Assembly: GCA_012036325.1 (NCBI GenBank)
Contig: JAAUPC010000120.1
Coordinates: 1 to 9,193 of the forward strand
Direction of reading: 5' to 3'
DNA: 9,193 nt
Origin: Paracoccaceae bacterium
Lineage (GTDB): Bacteria > Pseudomonadota > Alphaproteobacteria > Rhodobacterales > Rhodobacteraceae
Translations under genes and position numbers: made by a program
Shown: positions 1 through 6,002 of the stretch, piece after piece
Layout of the letters: every line of letters begins with the position of its first letter
Position numbering within the stretch: the stretch's first letter is position 1
Notes under the pieces: model-generated
Told to the model about the DNA's origin: nothing
Databases searched by the model: none
What the model saw: the letters and a program-made list of their open reading frames with translations, nothing else

Positions 1-658
1 GCACCGCCACCGGATGCTGCCCCGCCGCCACCGCCTCGGGCGTCCAGTCCTGCAGCGAGGGTTCGTTGAAATCCCCGGTCACGAACACCGCCGCTGCGTC
101 ATTTGCCAGCGCCATATCCCAGGCCAACAGATCCATCGCCGGGCCACGGGTCTCGGTCGCAAAACGCACCGCCTCGGCTTCGGTGGTGATGAAGGGCGCC
201 GGGCCATATTCGATGCCCAAAAGCTGGTAGGGCTGATAGGGCTCATCATCCAGATGGATGTTGAAGATCCAGACTGTCCTGCCATTCACATCCAGCGGCA
301 CCCCCAGATCGTTCGGCGACGGTGCCCCCAAAGGATAGCGCGAGATCACCGCATTTGCCCAAAGCGCCGGGTTTTCCGCCGTCTGGTCATGCACATACCA
401 GCCCAAGGCCGCCGCAATCGCCGGGGCGGCGCTGTCACCCACTGCCGGGCAGGCCTCGGCCGTGCAGGGGTCGCTTTCCAGCCGGGTTTCCTGCAGGCCC
501 ACCACATCCGCGCCTGCCGCCCGGATCGCGGCGACGGTCTCCTCGATGCCCTTGCCTTCGTTCGCGCCACCGCCCCAGATGTTGTAACTCATCACCCGCA
601 GGGTTTCCGCCCCAGCCGGGCCTGCGCACAGCGCCAGAAGGCTTGCCAATCGGATCAT
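1..658 (-). CDS. Secreted endonuclease/exonuclease/phosphatase-family protein (3' end outside window)
   Basis: Reading leftward from ATG at 658 there is an open frame to the window edge (219 codons visible, C-terminus missing). Residues 1-17 are a short hydrophobic signal peptide ending in AGA, so the product is probably exported. The body carries the EEP-fold (DNase I/exonuclease III/sphingomyelinase-like) motifs in order: MSYNIWG (metal-ligand Asn26), GLQETR (Glu57), NIHLDD (from 133) and TGDFNEPS (from 194, Asp196/Asn198). The family hydrolyses phosphodiester or phosphomonoester bonds with a divalent metal. The catalytic C-terminal SDH-type motif would lie beyond the edge, and the substrate cannot be told from this fragment. 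The start is favoured by a GGGGAGGG ribosome site just upstream and by the signal peptide. It lies 98 bp downstream of nadE on the same strand, separated by a palindrome, so it may be transcribed separately. Confidence 0.85.
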   Translation of the reverse strand, partial: MIRLASLLALCAGPAGAETLRVMSYNIWGGGANEGKGIEETVAAIRAAGADVVGLQETRLESDPCTAEACPAVGDSAAPAIAAALGWYVHDQTAENPALWANAVISRYPLGAPSPNDLGVPLDVNGRTVWIFNIHLDDEPYQPYQLLGIEYGPAPFITTEAEAVRFATETRGPAMDLLAWDMALANDAAAVFVTGDFNEPSLQDWTPEAVAAGQHPVAV

Positions 659-733
659 GTCATCCCTCCCCATCCCGATGCGCCAAAGGTTAACGCAATC
701 GTGGTGACGGGTCGATGACAAGGCGCAGCATGC

Positions 734-760
734 GTAGGGTGGGCAATCTGCCCACCCTAC
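734..760. repeat. Perfect GTAGG palindrome at the nadE 3' end
   Basis: Arms GTAGGGTGGGCA (734-745) and TGCCCACCCTAC (749-760) are exact reverse complements around a 3-nt loop, giving a 12-bp GC-rich stem. The nadE stop codon TAG (759-757, minus strand) lies inside one arm. It could form a transcript-end hairpin between nadE and the gene at 1-658, but no T-run follows the stem on either strand, so a classic intrinsic terminator is not shown. It resembles small dispersed palindromes. Confidence 0.8.
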
Positions 761-2415
761 CCACCATCGCGCCAACGGTTGACGATGGGGTAACGTCGGT
801 CCAGCCAGAAGGCCTTCTGCGTCAGCCGCACGCCCGGGGCCGACTGAAAACGCTTGTATTCGGCCAGATAAAGCAGGTGCTCGACCCGCTTCACCGTGGC
901 CAGCTCAAAGCCCATGGCCACGATATCCGCGACCGCCATTTCCTTTTCCACAAGGCATTCCAGGATCGCGTCCAGCACTTCATAGGGCGGCAGGCTGTCG
1001 TCGTCACGCTGGTTAGCGCGGAGTTCCGCCGACGGAGGCCGGTCGATAATGGCCTCGGGGATCACCTCGCCCGCAGGACCCTTCATCCACGCCCGGTGGT
1101 TTTCATTGCGCCAGCGCGCGGTCTGGAACATGCGGGTCTTGTACATGTCCTTCACCGGGTTGTAGCCGCCGTTCATGTCACCATAGATCGTGCAGTAGCC
1201 CACCGCCATTTCCGACTTGTTGCCGGTGGTCAGCAGCATCTCGCCGAACTTGTTTGACAGGGCCATCAGCATCACGCCGCGCAGACGGGACTGGATGTTT
1301 TCTTCGGTAATCCCGGGTTCGGTCCCTGCAAACAGCGGCGCTAGCGCATCGCCCACCGCCCCTTGCGCGCCGGTGATCGGCACCGTGTCATACCGACACC
1401 CCAGCGCCTTCGCCGCCGCCGTTGCCAAATCAAGCGATTGCTGGCTGGTGAACTCGCTCGGCAGCATCACGCAGCGCACATTCTCTAGCCCCAGGGCATC
1501 CACCGCCATCGCCGCGACGATGGCGGAATCGATCCCCCCTGACAGTCCCAGCAAGGCCTTCTTGAACCCAGTCTTCCGCATGTAATCGCCCAAGGCGAGC
1601 ACGCAGGCCCGGTAATCCGCCTCGCCAATCGGTGGGATCTCGGCAATCTCGCCCTGATCCGCCTCCCACCCTGTCGCGCCCCGCCGGAAGGTGACCATCA
1701 CCAGCGTCTCATCAAACTGCGGCAGTTGCGCCGCCAGCCGCCCGCCGGGGTTCAGCACCATGCTGGAGCCGTCAAACACCTGATCATCCTGCCCGCCGAC
1801 CATATTCAGGTAGACCAGCGGCAGCCCTGTCTCCACCACCCGGCTCACCATCAGGTTCAGCCGCAGGTTCGGCTTGCCCCGATGATAGGGCGAGCCGTTG
1901 GGGATCAGCAAAATCTCCGCCCCCGTCTCGGCCAGCGTTTCCGCCACGTCCGAATGCCAGGCATCCTCACAGATCGGCGTGCCGATCCTGACCCCGTTCA
2001 CCACATAAGGCCCATGCACATCGGCCGAGGCGAAGACCCGCTTTTCGTCAAACACCGCGTCATTCGGCAGATGGTGCTTCAGCACCCGGGCGCTGATCTT
2101 GCCGCCCTGCAGCACGAAATACCCGTTGTAAAGTCGCCCCCCCGCCAGAACCGGCCCGCCAATGCCCAAAGCCGGGCCATCGGCACAATCCGCCGCCAAC
2201 CCCTCAACCGCCGCAAGTGCCGCTTTCACGAAGGCGGGCTTCAGGATCAGGTCCTGCGTCTGGTATCCGGTCACGAACATCTCGGTCAGGGCCAGCATGT
2301 CGGCCCCCGCCGCGCGGGCCTTCCCCCAGGCCTCACGCGCTTTGGCCATGTTCCCGGCAATGTCCCCCACGGTCGGGTTCAACTGCGCCAGCATCAGACG
2401 GAACGTGTCGGTCAT
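757..2415 (-). CDS. nadE: Glutamine-dependent NAD+ synthetase
   Basis: A 552-residue cytosolic enzyme that converts deamido-NAD+ to NAD+ with ATP, using ammonia released from glutamine; it is the last step of NAD biosynthesis. Two domains are visible. The N-terminal nitrilase-like glutaminase (about 1-260) has the Glu-Lys-Cys triad: Glu45 in LTEMFVTGY, Lys113 in KHHLPN and Cys149 in TPICEDAWH. The C-terminal synthetase domain has the ATP-pyrophosphatase P-loop SGGIDS at 292-297, followed by LLTTGNKSEMAVGY and GDMNGGYNPVKD, typical of NadE. Full length for the two-domain bacterial form. ATG at 2415 is preceded by a GGGGGA ribosome site. The last residues (RYPIVNRWRDGG) run directly into the 734-760 palindrome, which provides the stop. 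It is divergent from the MORN gene across a 146-bp intergenic region. Confidence 0.97.
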   Translation of the reverse strand: MTDTFRLMLAQLNPTVGDIAGNMAKAREAWGKARAAGADMLALTEMFVTGYQTQDLILKPAFVKAALAAVEGLAADCADGPALGIGGPVLAGGRLYNGYFVLQGGKISARVLKHHLPNDAVFDEKRVFASADVHGPYVVNGVRIGTPICEDAWHSDVAETLAETGAEILLIPNGSPYHRGKPNLRLNLMVSRVVETGLPLVYLNMVGGQDDQVFDGSSMVLNPGGRLAAQLPQFDETLVMVTFRRGATGWEADQGEIAEIPPIGEADYRACVLALGDYMRKTGFKKALLGLSGGIDSAIVAAMAVDALGLENVRCVMLPSEFTSQQSLDLATAAAKALGCRYDTVPITGAQGAVGDALAPLFAGTEPGITEENIQSRLRGVMLMALSNKFGEMLLTTGNKSEMAVGYCTIYGDMNGGYNPVKDMYKTRMFQTARWRNENHRAWMKGPAGEVIPEAIIDRPPSAELRANQRDDDSLPPYEVLDAILECLVEKEMAVADIVAMGFELATVKRVEHLLYLAEYKRFQSAPGVRLTQKAFWLDRRYPIVNRWRDGG

Positions 2416-2561
2416 CGGGGTCCCCCATCACATGGGCTTGTTCTAGCAGGTTGCCGCCCAAGGGAAACCCACCCCGCCGCAGACCCACTTCCGAGGCACA
2501 GCTTGTCACACCCCCGCCGCCCCCTTACCTTCCCAGCCTGACCCTTTTGCGGGAATCGCCC

Positions 2562-4007
2562 ATGCGCCGCCTTGCCTTGCTGCTCCTCCTTGCCGCCACC
2601 CCCGCTGCCCTGGCTCAGGACGGTGAGGTCGTGACCAAGCAATACAGTGACGGCTCGGTCTACGAAGGCACCTTCAAGGACGGCCGCCAGCACGGGACCG
2701 GCACCTACCGCCTGCCCTCCGGCTTTGAATACTCCGGCGACTGGATCGAGGGCGAGATTACCGGCCAAGGCACCGCCCGCTATCCCAACGGCTCGGTCTA
2801 CGAAGGCGCCTTCCTGAACGGCCAGCCCGATGGCACCGGCAAGATCACCGCCCCCGACGGCCGCACCTACGAAGGCACTTGGGTCCAGGGCCAGATGACC
2901 GGCCAGGGCACCGCGCGCTATGCCAACGGCTCGGTCTACCAGGGCAGCTTCACCAACGGCGTCCACAATGGCCGGGGCAAGCTGACCAACCCCTCGGGCT
3001 ATACCTACGAAGGCCAATGGGTGCTGGGCGCCAAGGAGGGCATCGGCAAGATCACCTACCCCGATGGGGCCACCTATGACGGCACCCTCGTCCGGGGCCA
3101 GCGCGCGGGGCAAGGCCGCCTGACCATGCCGGACGGGATGATCTATGACGGCGACTGGGCCGATGGTCAGATCAACGGCACCGGCAGCCTGACCCAGCCG
3201 AATGGCGATGTCTACGTGGGCGCTTTCGTCAACGGCCAGCGCGAAGGCCAGGGCCGCCTGGCCCATGCGAATGGCGATATCTATGACGGCGGTTGGCTCA
3301 AGGACCGCCGCCATGGCACCGGCACCTTCACCACGCCGGATGGCTTCAAATACGAAGGCTCCTGGGTCGAAGGCCGGATGGAGGGGACGGGCTCCATCAC
3401 CTATCCCGATGGCGCGGTCTATGTGGGCGCCATGCGCGGCGACCAGCCGAACGGCACCGGGGCGATCACCTATCCCGACGGCTCCACCTACCAGGGCGTA
3501 TGGGCCGCAGGCCAGATCACCGGCCAGGGTCGCGCCGCCTACGCCGATGGCCGGGTGTATGAAGGCGCCTTCCGCAACGCCCAACCCCACGGCACCGGTA
3601 CGATGACCCACCCCGACGGCTACCGCTATGAAGGCGACTGGCTTGACGGCCAGCGCGAAGGCATCGGCGCGGCGGTCTACCCCGATGGCAGCCTTTACAA
3701 GGGCGGCTTCAAAGCGGGCCTCCGGAACGGCGACGGCGAGTTCACCCAGCCCGACGGCTTTCGCTACACCGGCCAATGGATCGCCGGCCAGATCGAGGGC
3801 GAGGGCGTGGCCTCCTACCCTTCGGGCGATATCTACGTCGGCACCTTCAAGGCTGGCCGGCGCGAAGGGCAAGGCAAACTGACCTACGCAAGCGGTGAGG
3901 TGGCCGAGGGCATCTGGCAAAACGGCATCCTGACAGCCCCACCAGTGGCAGAGGAGGGGGCAGAAGTTCCCGCTGTTGACGCCCCAGTCGATGCAGCGTC
4001 CCCGTAG
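2562..4007 (+). CDS. Exported MORN-repeat protein (18 full repeats)
   Basis: A 481-residue protein made almost entirely of MORN repeats. Residues 1-18 (MRR, then a Leu/Ala-rich core ending in ALA before QD) are a signal peptide, so the repeat domain should be periplasmic or secreted. From about residue 32 there are 18 consecutive 23-residue units of the form YxGxWxxGxxxGxGxxxxxxGxx, plus a degenerate nineteenth (AEGIW). The chain ends in an Ala/Pro/Glu/Asp-rich tail with no catalytic domain and no transmembrane anchor. MORN arrays form elongated beta-hairpin solenoids used for protein or lipid binding; the ligand here is unknown. The frame stays open upstream to 2217, but that part overlaps nadE antisense, and ATG 2562 is chosen for the signal peptide. 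The Shine-Dalgarno sequence is weak (GCGGGAA). The stop TAG lies within a GTAGG palindrome. The repetitive DNA also leaves a long antisense frame open, which is treated as spurious. Confidence 0.9.
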   Translation: MRRLALLLLLAATPAALAQDGEVVTKQYSDGSVYEGTFKDGRQHGTGTYRLPSGFEYSGDWIEGEITGQGTARYPNGSVYEGAFLNGQPDGTGKITAPDGRTYEGTWVQGQMTGQGTARYANGSVYQGSFTNGVHNGRGKLTNPSGYTYEGQWVLGAKEGIGKITYPDGATYDGTLVRGQRAGQGRLTMPDGMIYDGDWADGQINGTGSLTQPNGDVYVGAFVNGQREGQGRLAHANGDIYDGGWLKDRRHGTGTFTTPDGFKYEGSWVEGRMEGTGSITYPDGAVYVGAMRGDQPNGTGAITYPDGSTYQGVWAAGQITGQGRAAYADGRVYEGAFRNAQPHGTGTMTHPDGYRYEGDWLDGQREGIGAAVYPDGSLYKGGFKAGLRNGDGEFTQPDGFRYTGQWIAGQIEGEGVASYPSGDIYVGTFKAGRREGQGKLTYASGEVAEGIWQNGILTAPPVAEEGAEVPAVDAPVDAASP

Positions 4008-4025
4008 GTCGGGGCCTGCCCCGAC
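4004..4025. repeat. GTAGG palindrome at the MORN gene stop codon
   Basis: GTAG followed by arms GTCGGGG (4008-4014) and CCCCGAC (4019-4025) around a 4-nt loop CCTG. The MORN gene's TAG stop is at 4005-4007, inside the GTAG lead-in. The same design recurs at 5932-5953. After the stem comes TCTTCC, so a weak terminator role is possible. Confidence 0.75.
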
Positions 4026-4050
4026 TCTTCCCCCCGATCCAAAGCGCCGC

Positions 4051-4092
4051 CCTCCCCCTTGAGGGAGCAGGGGGTCAATTCTCCCCTCCCCC
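4051..4092. repeat. C/T-rich hairpin element, copy 1
   Basis: CTCCC (4052-4056) pairs with GGGAG (4063-4067) around CCCTTGA-type sequence, followed by a second C/T-rich tract ending CTCCCCTCCCCC. A related, stronger hairpin lies at 6003-6040. It is likely a dispersed non-coding repeat; it could also contribute to ending MORN transcription. Confidence 0.4.
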
Positions 4093-4100
4093 ACCAAGCC

Positions 4101-4115
4101 TTAACTTGCCCTTAA
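4101..4115 (+). promoter_or_regulatory. Candidate CtrA box (TTAA-N7-TTAA)
   Basis: TTAA (4101-4104), seven bases CTTGCCC, then TTAA (4112-4115) and CCC. This matches the full binding site of the alphaproteobacterial cell-cycle regulator CtrA, 49 bp before the ATG of the truncated methyltransferase at 4164. In a GC-rich genome two spaced TTAA words are not frequent, but a chance match cannot be excluded. If real, the original methyltransferase may have been under cell-cycle or CtrA control. Confidence 0.45.
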
Positions 4116-4163
4116 CCCACCCTGCCGGATAGGATTCCCGCAACAGCGCGCAAGGGGCCCCGC

Positions 4164-4367
4164 ATGCCGAACCACCTGCACTACGGCGACAACCTGACCG
4201 TGCTGCGCGACAGCATCCGGGATGAAAGCGTAGACCTCATCTACCTCGACCCGCCCTTCAACTCGAACGCAGGCTACAACGTCCTCTTCAAGGCCCCCGA
4301 TGGGTCGGGGTCAGCCGCGCAGATCGAGGCATTTGACGACACCTGGCATTGGAACGACAGCGCTTGA
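4164..4367 (+). pseudogene. Truncated DNA adenine methyltransferase, N-terminal remnant
   Basis: A 67-codon frame starting at ATG 4164 behind a good ribosome site (AAGGGG). Its sequence is the start of a site-specific DNA methyltransferase of the type III/beta class: HYGDNLTVL (from residue 6), then VDLIYLDPPFNSN with the catalytic motif IV DPPF at 29-32, and FDDTWHWND near the end. Intact relatives run on for several hundred residues. Here a TGA appears at 4365-4367, where composition changes to the lower-GC block. The S-adenosylmethionine motif (FxGxG), expected near the C-terminus in this motif order, is absent from both remnants, so the gene cannot be active. Its C-terminal end reappears at about 5695-5935 on the same strand. 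A short peptide could still be translated. Confidence 0.8.
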
Positions 4368-4386
4368 GGTGAACTTTGGACCTGTA

Positions 4387-5037
4387 TCAAACAGCCTTGC
4401 GCGGTTTCAGAGGGATGACCTCAGCTTGTGAGTGATTTGCATAAGTATCCCAAGTCGGCACATATTCATCAGCCTGATTGCCCCAGACTGTCCAGCCGAC
4501 CCTTGGTCCGCGCGCGAACATCTCAAGGCGCGGCCCGTTGCTGCAGCCCTCAATCAGAGCGTACTGCTCATCTGGCTTCCGGCTATGCTCCCGTTTCTGG
4601 GTGGAAATGATGTTTTCCTGTGTGCGTCCAAGCTGAAGAGTCCGGGCATTCTTGCCACGCACGCCAAACAGCAAGACTTCCGTCACATTGCGAAAGTAAA
4701 AGCCGACTCCTCGACGATCCGGCCCACCGTCTTTGCGCACCTTGTACCAGATGATGTTGCTTTTGTACGAAAACCCCCAGTGCTCCATGACCTTCAAACC
4801 CTCCGGCAAAAGCGCGTTCGGGACCCACAGATACAAGTGAGCGGTGTCAGCAACGATCGCCTGAACCGGCAAATCGCAAATGTCGCGAAGGGTCATTGTC
4901 GGATAGCGCGACAACCTCTTGTGCTCCGGTGCCATTTTCCCCGTGCGGTTCTGAAACTGCCATGGAGGATCAGCTAGGACGGTGCGAAATTTTGTTGAGC
5001 CCGCTTTCAAAAGCAGGTCATCAGCAGCACTCATCAT
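4387..5037 (-). CDS. MT-A70-family adenine-N6 DNA methyltransferase (modification subunit)
   Basis: A 216-residue protein predicted to methylate adenine in DNA to protect sites cut by the neighbouring endonuclease. The catalytic DPPW motif is at residues 23-26 (VLADPPWQF). It is followed by the family signatures YLWVPN, IIWYKV, a GVGFYFRNVTE block and, near the end, HSRKPDEQY, LEMFARGPRVGWTVWGNQ. Size and motif order fit MT-A70 methyltransferases, a group that includes M.MunI. The start is placed at ATG 5037, which overlaps the endonuclease TGA as ATGA with GGAGG (5045-5049) seven bases upstream. The frame continues 18 codons farther upstream, but those lie inside the endonuclease gene. Composition is roughly half GC, below the neighbours, suggesting acquisition. 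The recognition sequence is unknown. Confidence 0.85.
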   Translation of the reverse strand: MMSAADDLLLKAGSTKFRTVLADPPWQFQNRTGKMAPEHKRLSRYPTMTLRDICDLPVQAIVADTAHLYLWVPNALLPEGLKVMEHWGFSYKSNIIWYKVRKDGGPDRRGVGFYFRNVTEVLLFGVRGKNARTLQLGRTQENIISTQKREHSRKPDEQYALIEGCSNGPRLEMFARGPRVGWTVWGNQADEYVPTWDTYANHSQAEVIPLKPRKAV

Positions 5038-5627
5038 TCCGCATCCTCCACATAGAGTGACTTCTTGATCCCAAAGACCAAAAGGGGGCAACCCGCGCCA
5101 CCGCCGCCCTCAATTCTGGGAAGCAGCTTCGACATATGAGTCGTCGACATTCCGTAAGATGAGCCTCGACCGAGTTCCTTAAAAATGTCTTGAAGCTCAT
5201 CAGATCGGGTCAAAATTACTCCAACACTCACTGCACGAAGGTCGAAAAGAAGCCGAAAGTTGTTCAGGTCCCGGTCGAAAAATGGGTCCTTGTTGTTCCA
5301 CTCGATCTCCAGCGCGATGCCGTTCTTGAAGCAGTCCACCTTGTGAGTCGGTGAGTCGAGCCGATGGCCATCAACCTCGATTGCGGTTTGAAACTGTTTT
5401 TCGATCCAGCCCCGCGCAGCAAGAAAATCGTCAATGTAAGTCGCAAGTTTCGTCTTGTTGCCACCGCCAATGGCGATCCATGACTTTTTCAGCCGCAAAT
5501 CTTCCAACAAGGCTAGAAGGTCAGCCCATTCATCTGGAAAATCTTGCGAAAGGATTGCACTCGCATGCTTCCACTCATGGAATTCATAGTTTTCGCGCAC
5601 AAAAGTTGGAAGGCGGTCACTCAACAT
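5034..5627 (-). CDS. BglII/BstYI-like type II restriction endonuclease
   Basis: Predicted to cut DNA at sites left unmethylated by the adjoining MT-A70 enzyme. From ATG 5627 the product has 197 residues. The block THKVDCFKNGIALEIEW gives Asp98, Glu107 and Glu109, with the same spacing (+9, +11) as the metal-binding Asp84, Glu93 and Gln95 of BglII; the last position is Glu here instead of Gln. Further blocks are NNKDPFFDRDLNNFRLLFDLR, VILTRSDEL and SYGMSTTHMSKLLPRIEGG. The start is uncertain: the frame runs on to GTG 5744 and ATG 5738, but those 39 extra codons include about 18 that are antisense to the methyltransferase remnant. ATG 5627 has GGAGA seven bases upstream and gives a length and catalytic-Asp position close to BglII. 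It is first in the operon and ends in an ATGA overlap with the methyltransferase. No controller (C) gene is seen. Family assignment is by recalled motifs, not by search. Confidence 0.75.
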   Translation of the reverse strand: MLSDRLPTFVRENYEFHEWKHASAILSQDFPDEWADLLALLEDLRLKKSWIAIGGGNKTKLATYIDDFLAARGWIEKQFQTAIEVDGHRLDSPTHKVDCFKNGIALEIEWNNKDPFFDRDLNNFRLLFDLRAVSVGVILTRSDELQDIFKELGRGSSYGMSTTHMSKLLPRIEGGGGAGCPLLVFGIKKSLYVEDAE

Positions 5628-5634
5628 CTGGTAG

Positions 5635-5639
5635 TCTCC
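5635..5639 (-). promoter_or_regulatory. Ribosome binding site deciding the endonuclease start
   Basis: Minus-strand GGAGA lies seven bases before ATG 5627. No comparable site precedes GTG 5744 or ATG 5738, which supports the shorter 197-residue endonuclease. Confidence 0.5.
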
Positions 5640-5653
5640 GCATGCTGCATCAG

Positions 5654-5680
5654 CGTATATGGGCCGCGATAGATCGACAA
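5654..5680 (-). promoter_or_regulatory. Weak candidate promoter for the restriction-modification operon
   Basis: On the minus strand TTGTCG (5680-5675) and TATACG (5659-5654) are separated by 15 bases, each a 4/6 match to the -35 and -10 consensus. A start near 5647 would give a leader of about 20 bases ending at the GGAGA site. The spacing is short, so this is tentative. It falls between the presumed cassette edge (about 5690) and ATG 5627. Confidence 0.25.
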
Positions 5681-5691
5681 GTGCAAGTTCG

Positions 5692-5935
5692 ACAGGGGTC
5701 GGCGTGTTCCTCACCCGGACCGAGCCCACCAAACCCATGATCACCGAAGCCGCCAGCGCGGGCCTTCATGAAGAGCCCGGCTTCGCCCCGGTCCCCCCGC
5801 CTGCAGATCGTCACCGTCGAACAGGCTTTGCACCTTCGGGAACGCGCGGTCCAGCTACCCGCCCGCCGCGACGACGCCTTCAAACGCGCCACGCGGGAAG
5901 AGGACACCACCCGCCAGCGCGCTCTTGACCTGTAG
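5692..5935 (+). pseudogene. DNA methyltransferase C-terminal remnant, frameshifted
   Basis: Read on the plus strand, the frame from about 5695 gives GVGVFLTRTEPTKPMITEA, then SAGLHEEPGFAPV, resembling the late part of type III/beta-class adenine methyltransferases (EPTKPM...EAASAGF). At the C6 run 5793-5798 the frame breaks. Skipping one C restores PRLQIVTVEQALHL, then LPARRDDAFKRATREE, ending ALDL at TAG 5933-5935. This PRLQI-T...FKRA ending is the usual tail of such enzymes. Together with 4164-4367 it forms the two ends of one gene whose middle, including the cofactor motif, is missing and replaced by the antisense restriction-modification genes. The stop TAG is provided by a GTAGG palindrome. 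Alternative: the tail of a second, unrelated methyltransferase. Confidence 0.7.
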
Positions 5936-5953
5936 GTCGGGGTTCACCCCGGC
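5932..5953. repeat. GTAGG palindrome at the methyltransferase remnant stop codon
   Basis: GTAG, then arms GTCGGGG (5936-5942) and CCCCGGC (5947-5953) around a 4-nt loop TTCA, with one G-U wobble pair. It has the same architecture, and identical first 11 bases, as the copy at 4004-4025; only the loop and one arm base differ. The TAG of the remnant frame is inside it. Confidence 0.75.
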
Positions 5954-6002
5954 TGCCCCCCGCCCAAACCCCTCACGACCCAACCGGGTTTAGCGCCTCC
6001 CC

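Noticed and set aside
685..700. TTAAC word upstream of the EEP-family gene as a CtrA half-site
   Set aside because: There is only a single TTAA and no second half at the right spacing.
2217..2561. N-terminal extension of the MORN frame by 115 codons
   Set aside because: It overlaps the start of nadE antisense, and the signal peptide begins exactly at ATG 2562.
2412..4097. 561-codon antisense open frame covering the MORN gene
   Set aside because: It mirrors the repeat period on the opposite strand, has no recognisable domain, and arises because the repetitive GC-rich codons lack stops in that frame.
4164..4367. Truncated methyltransferase as an intact small gene or CcrM
   Set aside because: It ends shortly after motif IV, lacks the cofactor motif, and its sequence start (HYGDNLTVL) is not CcrM-like.
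4360..5700. Insertion sequence or integrase-borne island
   Set aside because: No transposase, integrase, long terminal inverted repeats or clear target duplication is visible; only a 6-bp inverted word is present at the edges.
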